Shown in pieces: positions 33,192-43,223 of a stretch of 64,000 bases of DNA. How positions within the stretch are numbered: the stretch's first letter is position 1; every line of letters starts with the position of its first letter. The stretch spans positions 17,953,020-18,017,019 of the forward strand of contig NC_080546.1 in the NCBI RefSeq assembly GCF_028640845.1, read 5' to 3'. The notes under the pieces were generated by a model. That model did not search any database and had not been told where the DNA came from. It saw only the letters and a program-made list of their open reading frames with translations. The stretch is from Ahaetulla prasina (Eukaryota; Chordata; Lepidosauria; Squamata; Colubridae). Made by a program: the position numbers and the translations under genes.

Positions 33192-33726
33192 CCAGTTGGC
33201 CATCTTTATTTACAGATACAGGTTAGTAAAACCTATCACAAAACAGTAATATTCCACAGTTAATATTTATAGGTGCATAGTTCATGCTCAGTTACTTTAT
33301 ATATATGTATATATGTATAGAAATATATTAACAACTTTCACAATGAGGTCATTCTCAGACAGCGAAGAATGACCATAGAAAACATTTTAAAAACTTCCAT
33401 ACCATAAACGATACTAAATTACCAATGATCTATCAACAAAACATTTACAGCTTTCTAAATAAGGAGTAGACACTTAGGTGTTATTTAAATTGTTTTCGGT
33501 GTTTAGAACTTGAAGCCACAATATCCAGACAACAACAATGGCTCTTGGACCCAGGCTCCATTTCAGGCGGAGATTGGTCACAGACATGGAAACTGAACAC
33601 AATTATAGATGCTCCATTCACTGCAGATGGAAAACTTCAAGACACTATAAAAACTATAAAAAGTAGTTTACACATTGGAACTCAGCACTTGTACAGGACA
33701 AGATGTTTTTGTTGACAGGTAGCAAG

Positions 33727-33816
<90 letters not shown>
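33727..33816. repeat. Compound (GATA)n-(GAAA)n in the SNCA 3' UTR
   Basis: About nine GATA units then about thirteen GAAA units. On the mRNA strand this is CUUU repeats followed by CUAU repeats, beginning only 7 nt after the stop codon (33817-33823 is the gap). Confidence 0.95.
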
Positions 33817-33817
<1 letters not shown>

Positions 33818-33823
33818 GGAGAT

Positions 33824-33856
33824 TCAAGCTTCAGGTTCATAATCCTGGTATTCTTC
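33824..33856 (-). CDS. SNCA: Alpha-synuclein (SNCA), last coding exon
   Basis: Terminal coding exon of alpha-synuclein, a small presynaptic, membrane-curvature-binding protein that chaperones SNARE assembly on synaptic vesicles. The minus strand reads an acceptor (ctctcccaacag) followed by ten codons, EEYQDYEPEA, and TGA. That is the alpha-synuclein C-terminus, with the two tyrosines equivalent to human Y133 and Y136. Beta-synuclein ends QEYEPEA and gamma-synuclein differs, so paralogues are excluded by the residues here together with the upstream exon. Phase 0 matches the upstream donor. The intact intron-exon structure argues against a processed pseudogene. The exon is immediately followed by the 3' UTR microsatellite. 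Confidence 0.93.
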   Translation of the reverse strand, partial: EEYQDYEPEA

Positions 33857-34219
33857 CTGTTGGGAGAGAAAGAAGAAGGAGAAATTCAAATCTCAAGTCA
33901 GAGTAAAATATAGGTGTCACTAAATGGTAAGATTGTCAGATCTGAGATAGATAGAAGATTGCAAGAACAAGAGATCTGTAAATATAGACCTCTTCTCTAT
34001 AGGTCTCAGACCGGTAGAATGAAAGGTAATGTTGGCTTGTTTCTGTTTAGTCTTTATCCTGAGATAACTTTTTCATCCCTTGAACTCTATAGAGCCTTTA
34101 GGAGAACATGAATTGTCTTGCTAAGAAAAATCTTTGGTGAAAAACCAACCCCCCCCCCCAAACAATGCTTTGTTTTTGCTTCTCTACTGATAGCTTCAGG
34201 ATTTAGTTGGGTACTTACA

Positions 34220-34878
34220 CAGTAGTGGCCAAAATTGTGGAAACCTTTTGGGAAAAGTGTATTTTTGAGGTTTGATGGCTAATAACACCACCTTTTTTTG
34301 GAGTTTCAAGATAATCATATTCCACTGCTGGAATGGCCTGGGAATAGCCCAGACCTTAACCCAATTGAAAATCAATGGAGTCGACTAAAGAAACTTGTTA
34401 GTCAGAAGCGACCCAGTAATAAAACCCAGTTAATAGAAGCAATCCTTCAATCTTGGTTTCACATTATAACAGCTGCAGAACTAAAAGACTTGGTTCACTC
34501 CATGGGAAGACATGGTAAGGCCCTAATTTATGCTAAAGGTTACCCAACTAAGTATTAACTGACTTGATGATAATTTTTGTATATCTCATTTTTTCTACGT
34601 GTTTCACTTTTCTTCTTTATATTGTAACTGCTATTCTAATAGCAAATCACACTTGGCCAATAAAAATTCTATTCTATTCTATTCTATTCTATTCTATTCT
34701 ATTCTATTCTATTCTATTCTATTCTATTCTATTCTATTCTATTCTAAATCCTTCATAAAAGTTATTGCATTATATTCCTGATTAAATTATCTTTCCATTG
34801 ATAAAAAAAGAGGTGTTATTAGCTAGTTTTAGAAAATACACTTTTCCCAAAAGCTTTCCACAATTTTGGCCACTACTG
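34220..34878 (+). pseudogene. Tc1/mariner-like element with transposase C-terminus
   Basis: Inverted ends CAGTAGTGGCCAAAATTGTG (34220) and its reverse complement (34859-34878), with TA at the right border. An internal deletion joins the left terminal region directly to the last ~83 codons of a Tc1-type transposase (34307-34558), which retains the EWPGNSPDLNPIENQW motif carrying the final catalytic Glu of the DDE triad; both catalytic Asp regions are gone. A LINE tail with an ATTCT array is inserted at 34640-34745. Confidence 0.85.
34640..34745 (+). mobile_element. LINE 3' tail with (ATTCT)n, inserted in Tc1-like element
   Basis: 'aaatcacacttggccaat' is the conserved end of the 29396-30497 LINE, followed by about 15 ATTCT units. 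A possible attctaa duplication flanks it. Confidence 0.8.
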
Positions 34879-35043
34879 TAAGTTATTGTTTGCAAAAAGG
34901 GGCTGATGTAGATTCAAGAAATATAATTCCTTGTGAATCTGAGATAGGTCAAGTTTCTTACAAGATTTGTAAGCTGTGGAGAATAGGATGTGTATGTGGA
35001 CACACCTGAGAGGCATTTAGGAGAAATTCCGTGAAGTGAAAAA

Positions 35044-35300
35044 GGTTGCTTCTATTCTTGGCTATGGCAATGCATTCTACATGGGCCTGCCCTTGGACCA
35101 CCCAGAAGCTTCAGCTGCTCCAGAAAGAAGTAGCATGGGCAGTCATTATATGCCCAGGTGATACCACTACTTTGCAAGATTGCCTGTTGACTTGTGGGTA
35201 TGATTCAAGATGTTCGTCACTGCCTATAAAGCGCTACATGGCATAGAGCCTGGTTACTTTGCAGATTGCCTGTCTCTCCTAGCATTTGCCTGGTTGATTT
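35044..35300 (+). pseudogene. Decayed L2-clade LINE fragment
   Basis: Conceptual translation in broken frames shows 'GLPLDH' and 'TAYKALHGIEPGYF', matching the L2 ORF2 C-terminus seen intact at 62368-63144. Very old. Confidence 0.65.
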
Positions 35301-36345
35301 GATTGAATAGAGCTAGTGTTCTCAGGTTCCTTTAATTAAACAATGCCATCTCTTGGGACCTCGGAAATGCGGCTTCATTTATGTAATGTCTGCCTTCAGG
35401 AATACCCCCTCCCCTCGATCCATATGCCTCTGTCGGCTATACAGAGGAGGAAAAAGATAAATGCCTTTATGCATGATAAATATGCGCTCCTGAGCTGTAA
35501 TGCTCTCATTCCCAATCTTAAAATCTCTCATTTTGTATTTGGAGGCAGGATAACTCTATAAAATATTGCTGCAAGAAAGAAGAGGTGAAAATGTTTTGTC
35601 GAAATCTATCGCTTGAAACAGCTTTCAGATGTGGCATAATTAGGGTTGTAGGATTGCAACTATATTTCCACATTTAATGTTTTAGAAATTGTTTTGTGGT
35701 TTTTTTTTTTGAGAATGTGATTAAAGGGATGCCCTTGGTGGGTATTTTGTAGCATAAAGCCGAGACAAACTGTTATTGGATTTCAATTTCCTGTCAGCCC
35801 CATCTGGAATAATCAATGGCTCAAATGAAGGGATTGTAATTCAATAACTTCTAAAGTATTTTGTCTACCGGCTCTACCTTAGTTATGTTTTTCATAGAAT
35901 TGCATAATTTTTGTTCTCACCAGACTGATTGTAGTAAAGATGTCTACAAAATGTTTAGCGTATTTTTTTTTATTCTTTATTTTTTCTGCAGAAAGCCTAC
36001 TTGCATTCCTAAAATAGAACCTTGGAATAATAATGCACAGAAAATTTTGTAAAATTCCATTGATTTCTTGTTTCTATTTCTCTACCCACTTGTCTTTTGA
36101 TGCAAATAGAACTTTTGACAGTAAGAAATAGATTATTTTTGACCATAAGTGTCATTATGGCAATTTATGAGCTTCCAGAGATTAGAAATTGCATTACTTT
36201 TATCCAAGCTCCGCTTGCTTTCCTCAGAGTTCTAGAGATGTTTTTCCTGAACATCCATTTTAAAATTTATTGAGGGTGAATTCACCAACTCAGGCCTTAC
36301 CAGCTTTTTCCCTATAATTAAATGCCAGATAGGTTTATTCCCAAA
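35301..36345. other. Non-repetitive part of SNCA intron 5
   Basis: No repeat or exon recognised. 35560-36340 is a candidate region for conserved non-coding sequence because it is free of identifiable mobile DNA. Confidence 0.45.
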
Positions 36346-36745
36346 GTAAAGGTAATCCTCGACTTACAACAATTCATTCAGTGACTGTTTGAAGTTACAA
36401 CAGCACTAAAAAAAGTGACGTATGACCATTTTTCATACTTAGAACTGTTGCAGCATCTCCATGGTTATGTGACTAAAATCCAGACGCTTGGGAACTGACT
36501 CACATTTATGACCGTTGTAGTGTCCCGGGATCATGTGATGCCCTTTTGTGACTTTTTAACAAGCAAAGTCAATTGGAAAACCAGATTCACTTAACAACCG
36601 TGTGACTAAGTTGAACAACCACAGTGATTCGCTTAACAATTATGGCAAGAAAGGTGGTAAAATGGAACAAAATTCACCTAAATGTCTCATTTAGCAACAA
36701 AAATGTTGGGCTCCGTTGAGGTCATAAGTCAAGGACTAGCTGTAT
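36346..36745 (-). mobile_element. Tigger-like MITE in SNCA intron 5
   Basis: 'aggtaatcctcgacttac' to 'ataagtcaaggactagctgta', near full length. Confidence 0.8.
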
Positions 36746-36832
36746 TTCAAACAAAAATAGACAGTGCCACATTTTCTAGTTAGGCAACCATTACTGGAAT
36801 ACTCTGTGGGAAGATGTTAGAAACAGATTTAC

Positions 36833-36919
36833 CTCAGGCGGCATTTCATAGGCCTCATTTTCTGGATCTGCTGGATCTGTGTTACCGATATTTCCTTCTT
36901 GTGTAAGGCCTTCTTCATT
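36833..36919 (-). CDS. SNCA: Alpha-synuclein (SNCA), penultimate coding exon (exon 5)
   Basis: Encodes 29 residues of the acidic C-terminal tail, from NEEGLTQEG to ENEAYEMPPE, in one frame on the minus strand. Acceptor ...ttttaatcatag precedes AAT; donor gtaaat follows GAG; both junctions are phase 0, as in human exon 5. DPENEAYEMP is diagnostic for alpha-synuclein (human DPDNEAYEMP) and includes the equivalent of Y125. The exon is 87 nt against 84 in human, so the tail is one residue longer. The residue before the final Glu is Pro, where human has the phosphorylated Ser129. The tail binds calcium and modulates aggregation and SNARE contacts. Exons 2-4 (N-terminal repeats and NAC region) are not in this window. 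Confidence 0.93.
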
Positions 36920-37671
36920 CTATGATTAAAATAAAACGTACTTATATAAAAACACATATTTTTTCCCATTGCCCCATTTTCAATACAATGTTTTGCCATT
37001 TAGCATGACAAATGGAGTACTGGACATAAGTGTTATGTATTTGCCACATAAAATCAGGAAACACAAAACATTCCCAAATATGGGTAACAAGCTGACCAAA
37101 AAAAAAATCAACCTTGAGTAGAAGACTCATAAATATAGACTAAAATTCTAAGAAGATTAAAGCCTGGATTGCATCATATTCTTTGTGAGGAGCCATTAAA
37201 AATGATAAATTGCCAAGAAACCTTGATGGTTTGATGATACACAAAGTCTAACAATGTACTTCTGTTTTGAAACTTAAAACCATTGTCTTAATGGGACCAA
37301 GACTCTGGCTGTTTTTCACTGAAATCCAATTTATGATGTTCATTTTTTATTTCAGTTACTGATATTGAATTTCCTGTTGTCTTAAATCATAAATTTGGAA
37401 CCTCCTGATAGAAGTATGGATCTTTGGTAATATATAACACTTCCCAGAATCAATTCCCTTACGCCCAGAGTCTAGCTGAACAACAAATTACAATTGAATC
37501 TTATCTTACTCACTTCCCAAATGAAATTGGTTAATGACACTCCTCGTTCTGACAAACACATTTTTGTAGAACGTTTGCACGTTTCACACCCTACAAGAAC
37601 CACATACTTTGTAAGAAACTCTTGATTTACAAATGTACACATTGATCAATATGGAATAATTGATATATTCT
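36920..37671. other. Unassigned intronic sequence
   Basis: AT-rich, no recognised repeat. Confidence 0.5.
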
Positions 37672-37684
37672 ACACTGTGGATTA

Positions 37685-38036
37685 AAAAGATAAAGGTTCC
37701 TCTCGCACATATGTCTAGTCGCTCCCGACTCTAGGGGGCAGTGCTCATCTCCGTTTCAAAGCCGAAGAGTCAGCGCTGTCTGAAGACGTCTCCGTGGTCA
37801 TGTGGCCAGCATGACTCAACGCCAAAGACACACGGAATGCTGTTACCTTCCCAAAGGTGGTCCCTATTTTTCTACTTGCATTTTTTTATGTGCTGTCGAC
37901 AGAAGCTGTTGGCAGAAGCTGGGACAAGTAACGGGAGTTCACCCCGTTACACGGCTCTAGGGATTCGAACTGCTGAACTGCCGACCTTTCGATTGACAAG
38001 CTCAGCATCTTACCCACTAAGCCACCGTGTCCCTTC
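37685..38036 (-). mobile_element. tRNA-derived SINE, family 3
   Basis: Complete reverse copy with a 13-bp duplication acactgtggatta (37672-37684, 38037-38049). Confidence 0.92.
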
Positions 38037-38430
38037 ACACTGTGGATTACAAGAGCTTTATTTCATATCACAACACTAGGATTCGCTTATTAGAAATTTA
38101 AATAGATTTCAAAGGAGTGGGAATCCATTGATCATTTTAAAAAAAGCAATTAGTGAAGTGAGGACAATTTATACAGGATAAACAGAGACATTGGCAAAAT
38201 CATTGAAAAGCAACAATTATTGATTTAAAAAATCTTCTTTAGTTGTAGAGTCTAATGAGCTATTAGGTACAGTATTAACAAAGAACATATATTTATTTGC
38301 AGAGGAGTTCCTGATATAGTAGGTTGAATAATCTCTCCTAAACCATCTTCTAATACCATATATGATGTGATATAAGAAGAAAGAGATTGAAAATTTGTAG
38401 AAGAGTATATTTGTAGCTCGGATTTGAACT

Positions 38431-38567
38431 GTGGGGTCTTTGGTGTTCTCTCAGTTTGGTGATTTTCTTACAGATGTTTCATTACTAAGTACTGATGATA
38501 TTACGTAGTTTGGTAATGAAACATCTGCAAGAAAAATACTAAACTGAGAGAGTACCAAGGACCCCAC
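38431..38567. mobile_element. Penelope-like foldback, second family
   Basis: Arms 38431-38484 and 38513-38567 are inverted copies ('gtggggtctttggtg' / 'accaaggaccccac'; 'cagatgtttcatta' / 'taatgaaacatctg') around a ~28-bp loop. This matches pLTR ends of Penelope-like elements with no coding part left. Confidence 0.6.
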
Positions 38568-38569
38568 AG

Positions 38570-39655
38570 ATTGAAAATACTTAGAGGAGCTTTTGAAAGA
38601 TATGGCACACACACAAAAATGTAGATATCGGGGAGAAAGAGCAGTATAATTTATAATTTATTTTAGATGAATATAATTAAAGATATGAACCAAAGAACAT
38701 CATTAAAAGACTACATGGGGGTTCCATCATTTAGCCGCACAATTAGTCAAATCAATATGATTCAGAAATATTACATATGTTCAATGTTGAGCAGTCCAAA
38801 TCAAATTTTCTTCAGCAAGAAAACTGAAAATGGCTTTAAATCAGGAGTCTGGAAGGAGCATGTCTGATTTACATACCTTAGCATAAACATTGCTGAGCTT
38901 TTATCACAAAAATGTATGCATTTTTATAAAATGTGTCATTTGGAAAAAAAACTATTACCAGATTCATCCTCACATGACTCTCTGCCTACAATAAATATGG
39001 CATTAAAGAATATATTTCCTTTAGATATATCACCTATTCCTTTCTCTTTACGTCTCCTGTGTTGCCTCATCAGGTACATTACAGAAAAAGGCAGCCATGC
39101 TTTGTGGAACAACAATGGTTATTGTTCAGTGTACTATGGAAGACACAAGTTGGTTTAATATCAACATTCAAATTCCTTTAAAAAATTGTCCTGAAAATAC
39201 AATATGTATACATACAGTATGCACTATACATATATACCACACACACACACACAAAATTTAAAGAATGTGGTTGCCATAGCAACAAATACTACTTTTTAAA
39301 GATTAGTTGTTTTTAAGATTTAGAAATATTAAGGAATTTTCTCTCCCAACAAACTGATCATTTGGCTTGGATACATTGGATATCAATGCTGCTGCTGATC
39401 ATCAAGGTAACATGATTGTCCTCCTGCATTATTACAGAACAGACTCTGGTTTTGGTTGGTTAGCAATGGAGTAGATCCAGCAAAGCATGCCTATGAAATG
39501 TCGTCTGAACTTCCACCATAAAGAATGTGTGCTATCTATTGCAGTCAGTTGGAATGGGAGAACTCGCCGCAGCCAACTGGCCATGGCCAATTGACCATGG
39601 CCAACTCACTATGGGACAACTTGTCACAGAACAATTTAAAAATTCACTTTAATTA
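38570..39655. other. Unassigned intronic sequence
   Basis: No recognised repeat except short CA (39239-39254). Confidence 0.5.
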
Positions 39656-39657
39656 TT

Positions 39658-39731
<74 letters not shown>

Positions 39732-40145
39732 TGAGAACAATCAGAGCACAGCCAAGCTCTCACCCAATCAGTTCAAACCCCCTCTAGCAGTTAAAAGGAA
39801 GAAACAGCTGCAATCACACATTACTCCCAGAAGCATGAAGCTGAAACCTGAAGATGACGAATGAGACTTCGTCGAAACGTTGCCAAGACACTTCCAATTT
39901 TACGCGGAGAAAACCCGAATAACCAAAGACCTATATATATATTCTGAGATCAATCAGAGCACAGCCAAGCTCTCACCCAATCAGTTCAAACCCCCTCTAG
40001 CAGTTAAAAGGAAGAAACAGCTGCAATCACACATTACTCCCAGAAGCATGAAGCTGAAACCTGAAGATGACGAATGAGACTTCGTCGAAACGTTGCCAAG
40101 ACACTTCCAATTTTACGCGGGAGAAAACCCGAATAACCAAAGACC

Positions 40146-40204
<59 letters not shown>
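39658..40204. repeat. Tandem duplicated Penelope-like 3' unit bracketed by (TA)n
   Basis: (TA)n at 39660-39729 is followed by a ~205-bp unit (39731-39940) containing 'gacgaatgagacttcgtcg' and 'gaaaacccgaataaccaaag'. An almost identical second unit follows (39944-40147, period 213 bp), then (TA)n at 40147-40204. Tandem 3' units with simple repeats fit Penelope-type insertions. Confidence 0.75.
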
Positions 40205-40206
<2 letters not shown>

Positions 40207-40229
40207 CTTAAGTGTTACTGCTATTACTA

Positions 40230-40740
40230 ATATAGAATAGAATAACAGAGTTGGAAGGGACCTTGGAGGTCTTTTAGTCCAACCCACTGCTTAGGCAGGA
40301 AACTCTACACCATTTCAGACAAATGATTATCTTCTTAAAAACTTCCAGTGTTGGAGCATTGACAACTACTGGAGGCAAGTTGTTCCATTGATTAATTGTT
40401 CTAGCTGTCAGGAAATTTCTCCTTAGTTCTAGGTTGCTTCTCTCTTTGATTAGTTCTTATCCCTTGCTTCTTGTCCTGCTTTCAGATGCTTTGGAGAATA
40501 GCTTGACTCTCTCTTCTTTGTGGCAGCCCCTGAGATATCAGAACACTGCTATCATGTCTCCCTTAGTCCTTCTTTTCATTAAATTAGACATACCCAGTTC
40601 CTGCAACCATTCTTCATAGTTTTATTCTTTAGCCCTCTAATAATCTTTGTTGCTCTTCTCTGCACTCTTTCTAGAGTCTCCATATTTTTTTTACATTGTG
40701 GCGTTTTTATACCAAGGCATTATAAAGTGGTATTCTCAAA
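40230..40740 (-). mobile_element. CR1 LINE 3' UTR
   Basis: Starts 'tagaatagaataacagag' then 'ttggaagggaccttggagg' and 'agtccaaccc', the widely conserved CR1 3' end in reverse. Continues to 'ctctgcactctttctagag'. Non-coding remnant. Confidence 0.85.
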
Positions 40741-41541
40741 CCAATATGTACAAGCTGTAATCAAGCAACCAGATGTTTCAAATTTTGAATTGCATCAGCC
40801 CCCGACAGCATCATGAGATCGCAAAAACTACTGGAATGATAGTGCAAAGCATAGAGAGGCCTTTGGGTTGTCGATTCTTGGTTTACTGTGTACACATGTG
40901 AGCAGAATGAGATGATTGTATAATACACTGGAAAGACATGTTGAACCACAAGTTGTAGCCTAGGATGTTGAACAAAATCAGCCAGTGTAACAAATTCATG
41001 TTTCAGGGGTATCTTGTGATCTTAGAATGTTGATTTGCTTAAATCATGATTCAAAGTACTTGAAAAAACATACCAAGCAAACACAGACATAATATGCATT
41101 CAGGTTGGAGGAAGGGCACTCAAATATCTGAGCATTCCCATACCTACAGTAAAAGCCTCTTAAAAGTCTAAAACGTACAACTCTTGTTCCAAACTCCCCC
41201 ATGCAAGGTTGTGAAAAGCATCTTCCTGTTTCTATCCAACTTGCTTTCAAATTTCATTTAGTGATGATTTTGCTCTGGTTTCATGGTTGTGATGCTAAAG
41301 AGTGGGTGTTTTCAATTAGACATTCCTTTTTCACACTGCAAACTTCCGAGTTCACCCAGTTTTCTGATCTGTAAAATCCCAATGGGAGGTCTTCCTCCAC
41401 AATTTTGTGATTTAAATTGAAACATAGACATTAGGTGGGGGTTGCGGATTGTTACAGGGTTGGTGGCATAGCAAAACACAGTCTAGTCACACAGAAATTC
41501 CCTTTGATGGCAGTGTTTGCCTGGTCAATGCATTTGACATC
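40741..41541. other. Unassigned intronic sequence
   Basis: No recognised repeat or exon. Confidence 0.5.
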
Positions 41542-41554
41542 CTACCAATGAAAG

Positions 41555-42359
41555 TCCCAAAGGTGCTTCTTCAAGAGGCAACTGGACTTTCTGGTTTTTC
41601 TTATGAAGACATTTCGCTTCTCATCCAAGAAGCTTCTTCACCTCTGACTGGATGGTGGGGAATGGAAGGATTTATACTTCTTGCAGACAGCTGGTCATTT
41701 GCATTCTTTTAGCAAGTCATTAAGGCCACCTGGAGGTTTATCTGTTTCATCAGGGTCACCTGAGGGGTGCAAATGGGTGTGGAGCCTTCTTTAAACTATT
41801 GAAAGGACTGTATTATAGATTGGAGATAGATGGCATAGTATCCCTCCCCCTCTGTTGAGAGAGGGCTGTTTAATTTTGACATAGATGGCCTCTTTGACCC
41901 CTCTTTCAAACCAGGGGTCATCTCTGTCCAAAATGTGGACTTTGCTGTCTTTAAAAAAATGGCCTTTGTTTTTTAAAGGCAGATGGGCTGCTGAATCTAG
42001 TCCTGATGGGTTTGTTCTCCTAAATTATGCCATGCCTTTATGAAGTGGTTGTTTTGTTTCCCCAATCCAAAGATCTGCATATGGCTCATTGCATTGTACT
42101 GCATATACCATGTTGCTCAGTTTGCGTCTGGGACCTTTATCTTTGGGGTGGACAAGCTTCTGCCTTAGTGTATTCTTGGGTTTGAAGTGTGCATATATGT
42201 TGCACATTGTTCCATTCCTTACCATCCAGTCAGAGCTGAAGAAGCTTCTTGGATGAGAAGCGAAACATCTTCAAAGAAAAACCAGAAAGTCCAGTTGCTT
42301 CTTGAAAAAGCACCTTTGGGACACCCATGACCTGGATGACTGAGAATCTCCATAGACAT
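41555..42359 (-). pseudogene. Penelope-like element with GIY-YIG endonuclease remnant
   Basis: 805-bp insertion flanked by a 13-bp duplication ctaccaatgaaag (41542-41554, 42360-42372). Inverted pLTR-like arms at each end ('cttctcatccaagaagcttctt' core, given here at 41616-41637, and its reverse near 42240-42262) enclose a minus-strand frame (42025-42225). That frame contains VYAVQCNEPY.DLWIGETKQPLHK, the GIY-YIG endonuclease core of Penelope-like elements (CxxxY..-WIGET). No reverse transcriptase remains. Confidence 0.85.
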
Positions 42360-42372
42360 CTACCAATGAAAG

Positions 42373-43223
42373 GTTCAGTTAAATATTCTCAATCCCATAC
42401 AAAATAACTATCCATTTCCATTACATTTGAAATAACTGAAAAACTCCACAAAACAGATTTTGACAGATTATTAAAACTAGCACTTAGCAACTTATTCTCT
42501 CCCCATTAGCAGTGATTTTTCCCCCCCTAACATATACTGTAAAGGAGTGCAGAACACAAAATATTCCAATACTCCAATGAAGCTTGATGGCTTTAGAAGT
42601 TCTCATCCTCAAGTGGCTGCACATGTTAATTAGTCCTAAGCAGTGGTGGGAGTCAAGTAATTTAACACCCGGTTCTCTGACCTAATTATTTCTTCCAACA
42701 GTCAGTTCATCAAACTGCTCAGAAAGTTAACAACCGGTTCTCCTGAAGTGGTGCAAACTGGCTGAATCCCACCACTGGTCCTAAATCCTAAACATATAGA
42801 GATATTTTTTTTCTTTCCACCGAACAAGCAGGAATTGCATCATGCCTATCTACTATTTTGTGTTTATTTCCATTCGCACCACGTTCTTAATAGCAGCATG
42901 AAAGCAGCAACAAAAACCATCAATAAAAACCATTATAACCAACAGTGGAAAAAACAATGAAATGAGAACTCTTACTTGCTTCAGTGGCCATCATCAAATC
43001 ATAAATGCTGCACACATTAGCTTGGTTTTAGCTAGAGGCAGAAATGTCAAAAGAGCTGCTGCCTGATTGGTTTTGGGAGATGGGGAAGCTTGGATACCCA
43101 ACTTTTAGATAATTTATGACTTGCAGAGGAACATGCTGCTCTAAACTGGTCCAACAATGAATAGTGTGCAAATACTGGGCACTATTCAGCACTGGTGTGA
43201 TATGATTCTTGATAGACATTAAG
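42373..43223. other. Unassigned apart from the hAT MITE at 42642
   Basis: No exon or other repeat recognised. Confidence 0.5.
42642..42777. mobile_element. hAT MITE, family 3 (CAGTGGTGGGATTCA termini)
   Basis: 136 bp, CAGTGGTGGGAGTCAAG to CTGAATCCCACCACTG; flanking octamers gtcctaag / gtcctaaa. Contains ACAACCGGTTCTC motifs. Shorter relative of 52976-53865. Confidence 0.88.

Larger units (their letters stand above)
33170..33823 (-). other. SNCA: SNCA 3' UTR
   Basis: Untranslated end of the alpha-synuclein mRNA, read right to left. Past the microsatellite next to the stop codon, 33200-33726 shows blocks I recognise from mammalian SNCA 3' UTRs: 'cttgtacaggac' (33689-33700 region), 'acttaggtgtt' (33472-33482) and 'taggtgcatagttcatgctc' (33270-33289). 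The order is the same as in mammals, and the region finishes at a double AATAAA. A CUAUGCA heptamer (plus-strand tgcatag, 33274-33280) fits the described miR-153 site. At the described miR-7 site (33629-33635) the plus strand reads ggaaaac where the mammalian match would be ggaagac. Identification rests on block order plus the adjoining exon; the exact cleavage position is inferred. Confidence 0.85.
33857..36832 (-). other. SNCA: SNCA intron 5
   Basis: 2976-bp intron between the two supported exons, with donor gtaaat at 36832 downward and acceptor cccaacag at 33857. Its length is close to the ~2.5 kb known for human. It contains a deleted Tc1-like element with a LINE tail, a decayed L2 piece and a Tigger-like MITE ending about 90 bp from the exon 5 donor. 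The rest (notably 35560-36340) is non-repetitive by eye. Confidence 0.85.
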
